64,000 nt of DNA from Nostoc foliaceum FACHB-393 (GTDB taxonomy: Bacteria; Cyanobacteriota; Cyanobacteriia; Cyanobacteriales; Nostocaceae). The notes beneath the pieces are model-generated. The model was not told the DNA's origin, made no database searches, and worked only from the letters and a program-made list of their open reading frames with translations. The stretch covers positions 62,001-126,000 of the forward strand of contig NZ_JACJTD010000013.1 of assembly GCF_014698505.1 (NCBI RefSeq). Direction: 5' to 3'. The translations under genes and the position numbers were made by a program. The number at the start of each line of letters is the position of its first letter. The first letter of the stretch is position 1. Shown piece by piece: positions 46,601 to 54,863 of the stretch.

Positions 46601-47832
46601 AAGTTAAAGGTTTAGAAAACCTGTTGCGGTGTGTATCACCGAGTCAATTGAATTATTTAGTCCTGTTTTCTTCTGTAGTTGGTTTCTACGGAAATGTGGG
46701 ACAGTCGGATTATGCGATCGCTAATGAAATTCTCAACAAATCAGCCCACCTTGTCAAACGGAACCATCCCCATTCTCATGTAGTAGCGATTAATTGGGGC
46801 CCTTGGGACAGTGGTATGGTCTCTCCTGAATTAAAACAAGCTTTTGCTGAACGAAATATCGAAACTATTCCGATTGAGATTGGCACTGAAATGTTAGTTA
46901 ATGAATTAGCTAGTGCAAATCAAGAAACTGTGCAAGTTGTGATTGGTAGCCCCCTGGTGTATATCCCAGAAAAGTTACCAAGCGAGTTGAGAAATTTTCG
47001 TATCCAGCGGCAACTAAGATTAGCAGATAATCCCTTTTTACAAGACCATGTAATTGCTGGGTATCCAGTTCTACCAGCAACTTGTGGGCTATTATGGATT
47101 GCTAACGCCTGCGAACAAATCTATCCTGGTTACAAAGCCTTCAGTTGTACAAATTATAAGGTTTTGAAAGGACTAATTTTTGATGAAAATTTGCCAACTG
47201 AATACACTTTAGAATTGCAAGAAGTTGCTAAACACGATATCTCTGAAATAGATTTTGATGCCAAAATTTGGAGTAAAACTCCAGAAGGTAAAATCCGCTA
47301 TCATTTTAGTAGCCAGATGAAACTGAAGCGGCAACTTCCTAATTCCCCTACACACGAATTTCTGAACTTAACCCAGGATCATATAATCACTGCTACGACT
47401 TCATCACTTTATCAAAACGGGGCTGCTAGCTTGTTTCACGGATTTACTTTTCAAGGTGTAAAATCCGTCTTAAATACTACTCTGGACAAGATAACTATAG
47501 AATGCTATTTGCCAGAGCCTGGAGAAAAACAACAAGGACAATTCCCAGTCCAAACATTTAATCCCTACATTGCAGATGTGCAGATTCATGCATTTTGGAT
47601 TTGGGCACAGCATTTTTATCAGGTAGCTTGTTTACCTTCAGAAATCAAAACTTTTGAACAGTTTGAAGCTGTCCCCTTTGATGAAACATTTTACGTTTCT
47701 TGCGAAATAAAATCAAAGACAGAATCGAGTTTACTTGTTGATGTCATCGCCCATAATTCGCAAGGAAAGATATATACCCGAATGCTTGGTGCCAAGGGAA
47801 CTATTTTACCCAAGCAATTAGATGAAATTTAA
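40615..47832 (+). CDS. HglE/PfaA-like polyketide synthase, KS-AT-ACP-ACP-KR-DH
   Basis: A 2405-residue iterative type I synthase. In order: KS (about 50-515; Cys252 in AACASS, His387 in EAHGTGT, His427 in GHTKAA), AT (about 620-960; GQGSQY near 629, Ser723 in GHSFGE, His829), a linker with five 23-residue repeats (1009-1123), two HEQ-xLNHQ-rich helices near 1164 and 1225, ACP1 (Ser1400 in LGIDSIK), ACP2 whose equivalent residue is Gly1518 (LGIDGVK), KR (SGGAKGI at 1846, Tyr2033) and a DH hotdog (HVIAGYPVLP, His2145). The layout is that of heterocyst-glycolipid synthase HglE and PUFA synthase PfaA. Extender is probably malonyl-CoA. G-rich repeat insertions at 1461-1484, 1558-1589 and 1829-1841 sit between domains. 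It begins a long plus-strand operon. Confidence 0.92.
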   Translation: MTASRIEAVLAQLQEEVSNCEQALLKLIQVKKVMVENAPLTSEINRPQQKTDIAIIGMASIFPQSQNLQEYWETIIRKVDCITDIPSSRWNVEDYYDPNPRASDKTYCKRGGFIPDVNFNPMEFGLPPNSLEVTDISQLLGLIVAKAAMEDAGYSESRQFSRDRTGVILGVALGRQLAVPLTARMQYPVWEKVLKGSGLSDEDTQKIIEKIKSAYVQWDENAFPGMLANVVTGRIANRLDLGGTNCVVDAACASSLGALKMAISELIEHRADMMITGGVDTDNSIMAYMCFSKTPAVSQGENVKPFDAESDGMMLGEGVGMLVLKRLEDAQRDNDRIYAVIKGIGTSSDGRYKSIYAPRPEGQVRALHRAYEDAGFSPTSVGLIEAHGTGTMAGDPAEFSSIKEVFGENNPKKQHIALGTVKSQIGHTKAAAGAASLIKTALALHHKVLPATINVTKPHPKLDIDSSPFYLNTETRPWISGDDQPRRAGVSSFGFGGTNYHVVLEEYTSQHQQPYRLHKPSQPVLLFASTPEELLSRAQEIGQQLQSDTGEQLYTELISASQSLEIPIANARLGFVADSLTQACDLLQTSIELLRNKLQAESWEHPQGIYYRKNGIATEGKVVALFSGQGSQYLEMGRELVINFPSLGQTYAEIDSLLRQDGLQPLSEVVFPNPVFDLDQKTAQMKVLQQTEYAQPAIGAFSTGLYKILQQAGFKPDFVAGHSFGELTALWAAGVLSEKDYFFLVKARGQAMAAPEDPLIDAGAMLAVKGDVNQVTELIQNFPQVTIANLNSPHQMVLAGTKAEIATVEEALKTQGFSTILLGVSAAFHTPLVDYAQQPFARAIEKVTFNEPQFPVYTNVTGKRYPNEPEVIQKVLKEHLKNQVLFKQEIENIYAEGGYCFIEFGPRSVLTNLVKDILSDRPHLAVALNTSHLKDSDRTLRQAVIQLRVAGLPLQNLDPYQLEYKIPEASPNKLLNVRLNSTNYISEKTKQSFEKAMQNGHQVKSTAANGNKPNPYHSVEKVAVNGQSPVANGNKPNFSHSTEKVAVNGQSLVGNGNKANPSHSVEKVAVNGQSLVGNGNKANPSHSVEKVAVNGQSTITNGNKANPSHPAEKVAVNGGVKSVQNGQSDQLDIKSLQPSPELPLSYLRAIDNLECTLIEFNRHQHDILQVHEQSLNHQTEYTKTFFQLMQQQHALWGNGKFSEPQTQTQQLVVSSSERSIMRFHEHQTDSLRIHEQYLNHQQEYTNNFFQLLQRHYQLSPSSNTTPQNLIPPVSYQSSPVAAPPQEDNPVLETAPVALPSNGSATKPEPVSTNGNGTNGNGNGVHHQKTAVLDITPPKENNTATVAIVSAPPLAPVPAPVIIDQAALSQTLINVVSDKTGYPTEMLELTMDIEADLGIDSIKRVEILGALLELYPDLPKPNPEEVGQLRTLGQIAEYMGKIASEISAAIPAAGFVNAPVNEAGGREQGDGGVTVISPSSPSSPELTNIVLNVVSEKTGYSTTMLDLSMDIETDLGIDGVKLVEILGALLELYPDLPKPNPEVLAQLLTLGQIVAYIEKGQGSGEEAGEQGAGSRGDSIPNPQSSILRSPVRLKYLPEPDFLDFNLPDKHIALLTDDGSLATTKLAETLLKRGWKTVVLTFPSTVIPKQSALPEGISRIVLADLSEEHLQEQLGAIATNHGPIAAFIHLNPSTHEDTSNNVRYLESEKAILRHVFLIAKYLKEPLNQAALQGRSSFVTVARLDGEFGLGQKTNFGAIGAGLFGLTKTLNQEWESVFCRAIDLSPDLDAETSAQHILAELHDPNLLVVEVGHSSQGRVTLVCEHELERLLPTPQSALSNPQSQVFLVSGGAKGITAQCVIKLAQRYQCKFILVGRSAADPEPVWTEGYLSEADLKKRIMEDFFAKGEKPTPAMVQKKFNAISSSREIATTLQAIKQAGGQAEYLNVDVTDAIALKEQVANAVKRFGPVTGIIHGAGNLADKRIEKKSVQDFETVYTAKVKGLENLLRCVSPSQLNYLVLFSSVVGFYGNVGQSDYAIANEILNKSAHLVKRNHPHSHVVAINWGPWDSGMVSPELKQAFAERNIETIPIEIGTEMLVNELASANQETVQVVIGSPLVYIPEKLPSELRNFRIQRQLRLADNPFLQDHVIAGYPVLPATCGLLWIANACEQIYPGYKAFSCTNYKVLKGLIFDENLPTEYTLELQEVAKHDISEIDFDAKIWSKTPEGKIRYHFSSQMKLKRQLPNSPTHEFLNLTQDHIITATTSSLYQNGAASLFHGFTFQGVKSVLNTTLDKITIECYLPEPGEKQQGQFPVQTFNPYIADVQIHAFWIWAQHFYQVACLPSEIKTFEQFEAVPFDETFYVSCEIKSKTESSLLVDVIAHNSQGKIYTRMLGAKGTILPKQLDEI
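43639..43983 (+). repeat. Five 69-bp tandem repeats coding 23-residue linker units
   Basis: Each unit encodes a variant of NGNKANPSHSVEKVAVNGQS followed by LVG. Five copies from residue 1009 extend the AT-ACP linker. The repeats differ at a few bases, so they are old enough to have diverged but still recognisable. Confidence 0.9.
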
Positions 47833-47907
47833 GTAGGAATTAGTCTGACTTTTCATGTCATGTAGAAAAGCCTCCTACCCCACAGCGAACAAAGTCAAAG
47901 TCTCTCT

Positions 47908-47960
47908 CCTTTTAGGAGAGAGATTTAGAGAGAGGTTTTCCAGATACCGTGAAAAGTCAG
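47908..47960. repeat. Dispersed repeat shared with 3539-3592
   Basis: CCTTTTAGGAGAGAGATTTA and CAGATACCGTGAAAAGTCAG lie in the short gap between the two synthase genes. Related copy at 3539-3592. Confidence 0.65.
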
Positions 47961-48007
47961 AGAATCAGCAACTGAAAAATGTATATATCAGCTTGAGGAG
48001 GTAGGTG

Positions 48008-51000
48008 ATGGAAGAATTTGCACAAAAGAAAATTCCTAAAATAGCGGTTGTAGGGATGGACTGCTATTTGGCTGGCGGCTGCAAGGGATTGGATGCCTTT
48101 GAACGCAGTATTTATGAGGGAACTCAGCATTTTATTTCCATACCTCCTCAGCGATGCCTAGGTTGGGCTACGCCTACGGTAGCACCATTAGGTGGATACA
48201 TTAAAGATTTTGAAATTGATGCTTTCCGTTTGGAAATACCACCAGAAGAAGTAGACAATTTTAACCCCCAAGAACTGTTGATGCTTCAGGTAGCTGATAA
48301 TGCTCTGAAAGATGCAGCACTTCATCAAGGGACGAGAATAGCAATAATAATTGCTGCTAGTAAAGAACTAACTCTACATCAAGAAAAAGAGCAACTAGAA
48401 GACAAGGAATATCCCACCTACATCCAAAATAGTCTGGCTGATTATATTTCCAAACTGTGGAATTTTGCTGGCCCGACATTCACATTAATTGCCGAACAAA
48501 ATTCTGTTTTCAAAGCCTTGGAACTTGGACAAAAGCTACTCGCAATCAGAGAAGTAGATGCCGTTTTGGTTGGTGCAATGGAGCTTGCTGGAGATGGCGC
48601 TAGTATTTCACAACGAAATCAAATAGCAAAAATTAACACAGGTGTGAATACTCTCAGTTATGACCAGAATGCCAATGGCTGGATAGTAGGCGAGGGTGCG
48701 GCGGCTGTAGTATTGAAGCTTCACGACACAGCAAAACGAGAGAACAATCGCATATATGCAACGATTGATGCTCTTAGTCTTGTGGAAAATTCTAAATCTG
48801 AAATTCACTCTGCTACAGCTTCAAATTCTGAAGCGGTAACACAAGTTTGTCAACAGGCTTTTCAATTAGCAGATATCAAACCAAGAGATATCAACTATTT
48901 GGAAGTTGTTGGTAGTGGAATTCCTCAGCAAGATGAGTCAGAAATTCAAGGCTTGCTCACAGCTTATCGTACATCTGAACCAAATTTCACTTGTGCGATC
49001 GGTAGTGTCAAAGCCAATATCGGTCATACTTATGCTGCATCGGGGATAGTTAGTCTGGTTAAAGCAGCGCTTTGCCTATATCACCGTTACATCCCCGCAG
49101 TTCCCCAGTGGTCTGGCCCCAAAATACCAGAAATTTGGAAAGATAGCCCTTTTTATGTGGCTTCTGAATCAAAACCCTGGTTTTTAGAAAAAGGAGCCAC
49201 TAGAAGAATAGCTGCGATTAACGGGATGGAGATAGATGGAAGTTATGCACATTTAATTTTGTCAGAGGAACTATATCAGCAAGATCACAGCAGCAGATAT
49301 TTAGAGCAAATGCGTTATTATGTATTTGCGATCGCAGCTGATGATCAATCAACTCTATTAGACGAAATCCGCAATCTTCAAGAAACTATCGCAGATTGTT
49401 CTTCGCTATCTGCCGCTGCTAGGCAGACTTTTACAGCTTTTCAACAGCGTCAACAGGCAACTTATGCAGTAGCAATTCTCGGACACAATCAAGATGAATT
49501 GCTGCGAGAAATTCAGCACTCCCTCAAGGGTATTGCCAATGCCTTCGAGACAGGGAAAGACTGGCAAAGTCCTCTCGGTAGCTATTTTACGGCAAAACCG
49601 CTGGGGCAAAAAGGTAAAGTTGCTTTCGTTTACCCAGGTGCCTTTAGTGCTTATATCGGATTAGGTCGAAATCTGTTTCGCTTGTTTCCTCAACTTTACG
49701 ATGATCCGTTCATCAGAAGCATCTACAATCGTGTTGCCAACGTAGAAAAACTTATTTATCCCCGAAGCTTAGAAAAACTGTCAAACAGGCAATTAGAAGC
49801 CCTTGAACAGCAATTTCTCAAAGATTCAGTAGCAGTACTCGAATCAGAAATGGCCTGTGCTGGACTCATGACAGCAATTCTGAAAAATTATTTTCAAATC
49901 AAACCGCAATGTGCTTTTGGTTATAGCTTGGGCGAAATTAGTATGATGTTGGCTCAAGGTATCTGGACTCAGTTTCAAGAAGGTAGTGAGGGTTTTAACT
50001 CATCATCTCTGCTGAAGACAAGGCTATCTGGCCCTAAAAACGCTGTGCGCGAGTATTGGGGATTACCTCAAGGACAGAATGAACAAGGCGAAGATTTTTG
50101 GCGCAACTATATTCTGATGTGTCCAGTATCTCGTGTTCAGGAAGCCATCAAAGATGAAGAACACGTTTATTTACCCTTAATTAATACTACAGAAGAAGTT
50201 GCGATCGCTGGTGATATCCAAGCCTGTCAACGGGTAATTGCCAACCTAAATTGTGATGCTTTTTCTGCTCCCTTCACCCATGTAATTCATTGCGAGGCAA
50301 TGCGTTCTGAATACGGTGAACTGGTGAGATTAAATACATTACCTACTCGAAACATACCAGAGACTATTTTCTATTCCGCAGCCGAGTATAAACCCATTGA
50401 CCTCGATAGCCATTCTATTGCTCACAATATTGCTCAAAATCTCTGTCAACAGCTTAATTTTCCTCAGCTAATTAACCGTGTCTATGAAGATGGCTTCAAA
50501 ATATTTCTCGAAGTAGGTGCTGGTAGTAACTGTTCCAGATGGATTGATAAAACCCTCAAGGCAAAAGAACAGATCACAGTATCCCTTAATAAAAGAGGTG
50601 TAGACGATCATGCTTCTATTATCAAAGCCTTAGCAAAACTCCTCAGCCATAGAGTTGAACTAGATTTATCACCATTATATTCTCAAGAACCAGAAGTTTC
50701 CAATGAAAGCCAGTCTAATGTGAGAACTATAACCTTGCAAAATAGCAAGATTAGTTACACACCTTTAAAGAAGAAAAAACCAGAAATACTTCAAGATATA
50801 TCTTTTGGAGATCCCATCAAACCTGTTAATCAGAAGCAATATCAACTATCAGAATTAAAGGAATTTGCACAAATGAATTCTTCTTTGCTCCCAAATCCAA
50901 CCAAAAGCCTTGAAAATACCTCCATAAATCTAGAGACTCTCCAAGAGCAAGTTAACTTCATAAATGGCAGCGAACCTACTCAGTTATTGCTACAAGAGCG

Positions 51001-51274
51001 CAATGAAACTGTAGAAACACAAGTTAATGAAACTTGGGCAACAGAACAGGAAAATAATCAATTCGTTCTGACTCCTAGTTTGACAACTGGCAGTGTTGTT
51101 GACGAACCCTATTTTCTCAATTTACACAGCCCTTACTATCAAAAGCTAAGTGAGAACGCTGCCCGCATGACCAAAACCCATGCTGTTTTTTTACAAGCGC
51201 GACAGGAGTCGCTAAAGCAAATTAGCGCCATAATTCAGTTGCAAATAGCTTGTTATCAAAAGTTATTTGAATAA
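48008..51274 (+). CDS. Chain-length-factor-like KS/AT protein (HglC-type)
   Basis: A 1088-residue protein. The KS-like domain (about 10-430) has lost catalysis: the Cys position reads AEQNSV (Gln164) and the first His motif is VVGSGIPQQDE, although ANIGHTYAAS is kept. That pattern is a chain length factor, which pairs with an active KS. An AT-like domain follows (about 535-900): VYPGAFSAYIGLG in place of the GQGSQ loop, and a nucleophile in FGYSLGEISMM. The C-terminus (1040-1088) is a helix rich in Gln and Lys, like the HEQ helices of the partner synthase. A repeat-derived loop (QRCLGWATPTV, 48151-48179) lies near residue 48. The ATG at 48008 has a GAGGAGG site 6 bases away; a GTG at 48005 is less likely. 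Confidence 0.88.
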   Translation: MEEFAQKKIPKIAVVGMDCYLAGGCKGLDAFERSIYEGTQHFISIPPQRCLGWATPTVAPLGGYIKDFEIDAFRLEIPPEEVDNFNPQELLMLQVADNALKDAALHQGTRIAIIIAASKELTLHQEKEQLEDKEYPTYIQNSLADYISKLWNFAGPTFTLIAEQNSVFKALELGQKLLAIREVDAVLVGAMELAGDGASISQRNQIAKINTGVNTLSYDQNANGWIVGEGAAAVVLKLHDTAKRENNRIYATIDALSLVENSKSEIHSATASNSEAVTQVCQQAFQLADIKPRDINYLEVVGSGIPQQDESEIQGLLTAYRTSEPNFTCAIGSVKANIGHTYAASGIVSLVKAALCLYHRYIPAVPQWSGPKIPEIWKDSPFYVASESKPWFLEKGATRRIAAINGMEIDGSYAHLILSEELYQQDHSSRYLEQMRYYVFAIAADDQSTLLDEIRNLQETIADCSSLSAAARQTFTAFQQRQQATYAVAILGHNQDELLREIQHSLKGIANAFETGKDWQSPLGSYFTAKPLGQKGKVAFVYPGAFSAYIGLGRNLFRLFPQLYDDPFIRSIYNRVANVEKLIYPRSLEKLSNRQLEALEQQFLKDSVAVLESEMACAGLMTAILKNYFQIKPQCAFGYSLGEISMMLAQGIWTQFQEGSEGFNSSSLLKTRLSGPKNAVREYWGLPQGQNEQGEDFWRNYILMCPVSRVQEAIKDEEHVYLPLINTTEEVAIAGDIQACQRVIANLNCDAFSAPFTHVIHCEAMRSEYGELVRLNTLPTRNIPETIFYSAAEYKPIDLDSHSIAHNIAQNLCQQLNFPQLINRVYEDGFKIFLEVGAGSNCSRWIDKTLKAKEQITVSLNKRGVDDHASIIKALAKLLSHRVELDLSPLYSQEPEVSNESQSNVRTITLQNSKISYTPLKKKKPEILQDISFGDPIKPVNQKQYQLSELKEFAQMNSSLLPNPTKSLENTSINLETLQEQVNFINGSEPTQLLLQERNETVETQVNETWATEQENNQFVLTPSLTTGSVVDEPYFLNLHSPYYQKLSENAARMTKTHAVFLQARQESLKQISAIIQLQIACYQKLFE
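48151..48179. repeat. 29-bp dispersed repeat inside the CLF-like gene
   Basis: GCGATGCCTAGGTTGGGCTA followed by CGCCTACGG, in frame as RCLGWATPT. Fifth clear copy of the 14060-14088 family in the window. Confidence 0.75.
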
Positions 51275-51367
51275 TAATCATTTAAAGCAGCAAACTACCC
51301 AGATTATTTGAACAAATAATTACTGGTGTAGACATAAGCTCGTTCCTCACCTCAGGCTGAGAATCCA

Positions 51368-51410
51368 TACTAGGGGGGCTGCCGCCTCTAATTCTGGAGG
51401 CCGCAGCCCA
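51368..51410. repeat. GC-rich inverted repeat between synthase and PfaD genes
   Basis: GGGGGGCTGCCGCCTC and GGAGGCCGCAGCCC form a strong hairpin in the 276-base gap between the CLF-like and PfaD-like genes. It resembles the internal hairpin at 30421-30453, and may stall or terminate some transcripts within the operon. Confidence 0.65.
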
Positions 51411-51550
51411 ATGACAAGTATCTCATTTTCTTTGTAACGACAAAATCCCCTTGTTCAGAAGCAACCTCACAGGGAAACGATAGAAATTCGCCTGTAAATT
51501 ATTCAAACATTATCTGGTAAACCCTTCTATATAACTGGAGGTTTAAAAAT

Positions 51551-53209
51551 ATGATTGGCGCAGATAATATACTAAATAACAATGGTAGTTACCTGAAAGT
51601 GTCAGACTTTATTTACCACCAAAATCAAGTTTGGCAAGGTGCTTTAGATTCTGTTTCATTTAACGAAAAAGGTATAAAATCTAAGTTGCTAAATTTAGAA
51701 AAACCTTGTTATATTATTAGAGTTGAAGGAAGAATAGGTGCAACAAACGAAGGTTATTTATATCCTTACAACCAAGAAATAACTGGACAGGCAGAAATAT
51801 TAATAGCTGTTCCACCATTGTCAATTAGACAATTAGGCGATCCAAGTTTTCTTAACTTTCATGGTGTAAAATATGCTTATGCGACGGGCGCAATGGCTCA
51901 AGGGATTGCTTCTGAAGAACTGGTAATTGCCCTTGGAAAAGAGAGAATCTTAAGTTCATTTGGTGCTGGTGGCTTATCTCCTGCTCGCGTCGAAGCAGCC
52001 ATTAACCGTATTCAACAAGCTTTACCCCAAGGGCCTTACGCATTTAACTTACTGCACAGTCCCAGTGAACCTGCTATTGAACGCGGTGTTGTTGATTTGT
52101 ATCTTAAATATCAGGTAAGAACAATCGAAGCTTCCGCCTTTCTCGATTTGACTGACAACATTGTTTACTACCGCGCTGCTGGACTTGGTTTAAATGCAGC
52201 GAATCAAATCGAAATCAAAAATAAAATTATTGCCAAAATTTCTCGGAGGGAAGTTGCAATCAAATTTCTGCAACCTGCTCCCACCAAAATTTTGAAACAA
52301 TTAGTTGAGCAAGGTCTGATTAGCGAATTACAAGCAACCCTCGCTGAAAAAATTCCTGTAGCTGACGATATTACTGTCGAAGCAGATTCTGGAGGTCATA
52401 CAGATAATCGTCCTTTGGTTTGTCTTTTGCCTTCTATCTTGGAATTAAGAGATGAAATTCAAAGAAAATTTTCTTATGAAAAACCTGTCAGAGTCGGAGT
52501 AGCAGGAGGAATTGCTACGCCACAATCAGCATTAGCTGCCTTTATGATGGGGGCTGCTTATGTTGTAACCGGCTCAATTAACCAGTCTTGTATTGAAGCC
52601 GGAACTTCTCAACATACTAAACAGTTGCTAGCTCAAGCCGAGATGGCTGATGTGATGATGGCTCCGGCGGCAGATATGTTTGAAATGGGGGTAAAACTCC
52701 AAGTTCTCAAAAGAGGAACTCTCTTTCCTTTACGAGCACAAAAATTGTTTGAGTTATACAAAAACTATGACTCAATTGAAAATATTCCACTAGCAGAAAG
52801 AGAGAAATTAGAAAAACAAGTTTTGAGAAAGAGCTTAGAAGCAGTTTGGGAAGAGACAGTTACTTATTTATCTCAACGCAATCCCGATAAATTAACTAAA
52901 GCTATTAACAACCCCAAACTGAAGATGGCTCTAATTTTCCGCTGGTATCTGGGATTATCATCCCGTTGGTCTAACTTTGGGGAAAAAGGCAGAGAAATGG
53001 ATTATCAAATCTGGTGTGGTCCTGCTATGGGCAGTTTCAATGACTGGGTTAGAGGTTCTTACTTATCTGAATCAAATAATCGTCAGGTTGTTGATGTTGC
53101 TAACCATATTATGACCGGAGCGGCATTTTTATACCGGATACAAAGTTTGAAAATTCAAGGCTTACAAATGCCCGCTTATTACAGCGAATATCGCCCAGCT
53201 ACATTTTAA
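51551..53209 (+). CDS. PfaD-type trans-acting enoyl reductase
   Basis: A 552-residue FMN-dependent enoyl reductase of the PfaD family, which reduces enoyl-ACP in trans for PUFA- and Hgl-type synthases. Hallmarks: YAYATGAMAQGIASEELV near residues 110-127, SSFGAGGLSPARVEAAI, FNLLHSPSEP, the VEADSGGHTDNRPL flavin/phosphate site, then GAAYVVTGSINQSCIEAG. It follows the synthase genes and precedes a diiron enzyme with only a few bases between, so it is part of the same operon. A clear GGAGG site lies before the ATG at 51551. This gene gives strong support to a partly reduced polyketide chain. Confidence 0.9.
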   Translation: MIGADNILNNNGSYLKVSDFIYHQNQVWQGALDSVSFNEKGIKSKLLNLEKPCYIIRVEGRIGATNEGYLYPYNQEITGQAEILIAVPPLSIRQLGDPSFLNFHGVKYAYATGAMAQGIASEELVIALGKERILSSFGAGGLSPARVEAAINRIQQALPQGPYAFNLLHSPSEPAIERGVVDLYLKYQVRTIEASAFLDLTDNIVYYRAAGLGLNAANQIEIKNKIIAKISRREVAIKFLQPAPTKILKQLVEQGLISELQATLAEKIPVADDITVEADSGGHTDNRPLVCLLPSILELRDEIQRKFSYEKPVRVGVAGGIATPQSALAAFMMGAAYVVTGSINQSCIEAGTSQHTKQLLAQAEMADVMMAPAADMFEMGVKLQVLKRGTLFPLRAQKLFELYKNYDSIENIPLAEREKLEKQVLRKSLEAVWEETVTYLSQRNPDKLTKAINNPKLKMALIFRWYLGLSSRWSNFGEKGREMDYQIWCGPAMGSFNDWVRGSYLSESNNRQVVDVANHIMTGAAFLYRIQSLKIQGLQMPAYYSEYRPATF

Positions 53210-53227
53210 TTAATGGAGGAAAATCAC

Positions 53228-54526
53228 ATGAATACTGTTAAAATTGATAACCGAATTCCCAAAATTCAAAATAAGCTTTTCGAGCAGGCACATACTCATT
53301 CTTTAGAATTAAAGCCTGTCGCTATCGCCATGAGCAAGCAGGGAATTAAAGGAGAAAAACTCTACTCTCATCCGGGAATGCTTCCCTTACCGGTACCGAT
53401 TTGTGAGTATTTACTTTCCTTTAATGCTCGTCAAATGTCAATTTTATCTGCGACATTTTTTGCTAACTTCTACAAGTATGTTGCCAATAGCGAATATCAG
53501 TCTCTCATGTCCAATATGAGTATTGCTGAAAAAGTTTTTGCTTCCTACTCGGACGAATTTATGATTCTTCACCAGGAAACTAATGAAGAAATGGATCATA
53601 TTTGGTCTTTTAGAACCGTATATAGTATGGTCTGCCGAGAAATAGGAATTCAAAGCTCCTTTGATGAGCCTGGTTTTTTCTATGGTTCTGTTGGTGCAAT
53701 ACCTCAATCAGATTTTGACAGTTTCGATACCCGTTTTACTTTTGATGAAGATTTAAATGAAACTCTGTTGAATCTTCAAAAGGGGAAAAGCTTTCTTAAA
53801 AAGATTGTAGAACAGACACAGCAACGAGGCCAAAATTTTACATACCGAAATTTAAGGTTCATGATTGGGGATGCCATGAGGATGCTACCCGCCGAAAAAG
53901 TTCAAGAAAGTGGCTTGGGTAGCTTAACTCTGCTGTATCGGTACATGGCTAACGTGGAGTTAAAAAAAAGCGAAGCCTATTTATTTGATTCACCTGAAAA
54001 GTTTGATTATGAACCATTAGCTTTTGAATTGAATCAAGGCCACTTAACAGATGAAGCACGTCATTACACAACATCTTTTGATTTAGGAGTAGAACTGTAT
54101 AGGGTAGCTCCTCCAGAGGCTCAAGATTTCGTTCGATATTTCATGCAGCTAATTGTGGAAGACTATATTAGTGCTAGTTACACTACTTATTTGGAGAAAT
54201 TAGACCTCACTGTGCAAGGAATCATGCTAACTGATATTAGAGTTGGGCTGAACTCACTAAGTATGTCTCTGCACCATCCTGAATTAGCTGATAAGCAAGT
54301 AGATATAAATCAATTAGTTAATTCTTGGAGACAGGTAAGTTCAAAGTGGCGCAATATAATTGGTTACATGGAACAAAAGAGTTGGCAATACAAATCTCAG
54401 CAGCTAGAGCGTCTGATAAAGGCACTGGGATTGGAGTTAAATACAAGTAAGCTAGGTAATCGCTATGAGCGTTACAAGGATGCTTTGGCAATTAAGGAAA
54501 TTCAAAAAGTTGTTGAAGTAGCCTAA
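53228..54526 (+). CDS. AurF/CylC-superfamily diiron oxygenase or halogenase
   Basis: A 432-residue ferritin-like diiron protein. Both AurF-type half sites are present: E89 with E121-M-D-H124 (32 residues apart), and E244 with H272-x3-E276-x2-H279 (LTDEARH; E244 to H272 is 28 residues). The family includes AurF (amine N-oxygenase) and cyanobacterial CylC-type halogenases that chlorinate lipid chains. I cannot choose between hydroxylation, N-oxidation and halogenation. Start: the ATG at 53228 has GGAGG eight bases before it; the earlier ATG at 53213 overlaps that site. It begins 19 bases after the PfaD gene and precedes a ferredoxin gene, so a paired electron donor is likely. Confidence 0.75.
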   Translation: MNTVKIDNRIPKIQNKLFEQAHTHSLELKPVAIAMSKQGIKGEKLYSHPGMLPLPVPICEYLLSFNARQMSILSATFFANFYKYVANSEYQSLMSNMSIAEKVFASYSDEFMILHQETNEEMDHIWSFRTVYSMVCREIGIQSSFDEPGFFYGSVGAIPQSDFDSFDTRFTFDEDLNETLLNLQKGKSFLKKIVEQTQQRGQNFTYRNLRFMIGDAMRMLPAEKVQESGLGSLTLLYRYMANVELKKSEAYLFDSPEKFDYEPLAFELNQGHLTDEARHYTTSFDLGVELYRVAPPEAQDFVRYFMQLIVEDYISASYTTYLEKLDLTVQGIMLTDIRVGLNSLSMSLHHPELADKQVDINQLVNSWRQVSSKWRNIIGYMEQKSWQYKSQQLERLIKALGLELNTSKLGNRYERYKDALAIKEIQKVVEVA

Positions 54527-54575
54527 GGGTTGCTAAATCTGCTAACCCTCTTTCTTGACACTAGTGAGTTTAGAA

Positions 54576-54863
54576 ATGATAGTATCTATTCATTTTGAAG
54601 ACGACCAAAAAACACTTCAAGTCGAAGCAAACCAACGCTTAACTAAGATTTGTGATGAACATCCTAGTTCAATTTTATTTGGTTGTCGTTGTGTTGCTTG
54701 CGGAACCTGTCTTATAGAAGTTGTAAGTGGGATAGAAAATCTAACTCCTGTGATGGATGAGGAGCAGATTTTACTTGATGTGTTGGCTCCAGATAATCCC
54801 AATGTTCGCCTAGCCTGTCAATGCGTAGTTCAGGGTGATATTCGCATTCGGGTGGCTGATTAA
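54576..54863 (+). CDS. 2Fe-2S ferredoxin
   Basis: A 95-residue plant-type ferredoxin with cluster ligands C37-x4-C42-x2-C45 (GCRCVACGTCLIEV) and C81 (LACQCVV). Two further Cys residues, C39 and C83, lie next to the ligands. It starts at the ATG at 54576; a TTG 21 bases upstream is possible. It follows the diiron-enzyme gene by about 50 bases and most likely supplies its electrons. The sequence is more like the xanthine-oxidase/phenol hydroxylase ferredoxins than the photosynthetic PetF, which fits a dedicated oxygenase partner. Confidence 0.88.
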   Translation: MIVSIHFEDDQKTLQVEANQRLTKICDEHPSSILFGCRCVACGTCLIEVVSGIENLTPVMDEEQILLDVLAPDNPNVRLACQCVVQGDIRIRVAD

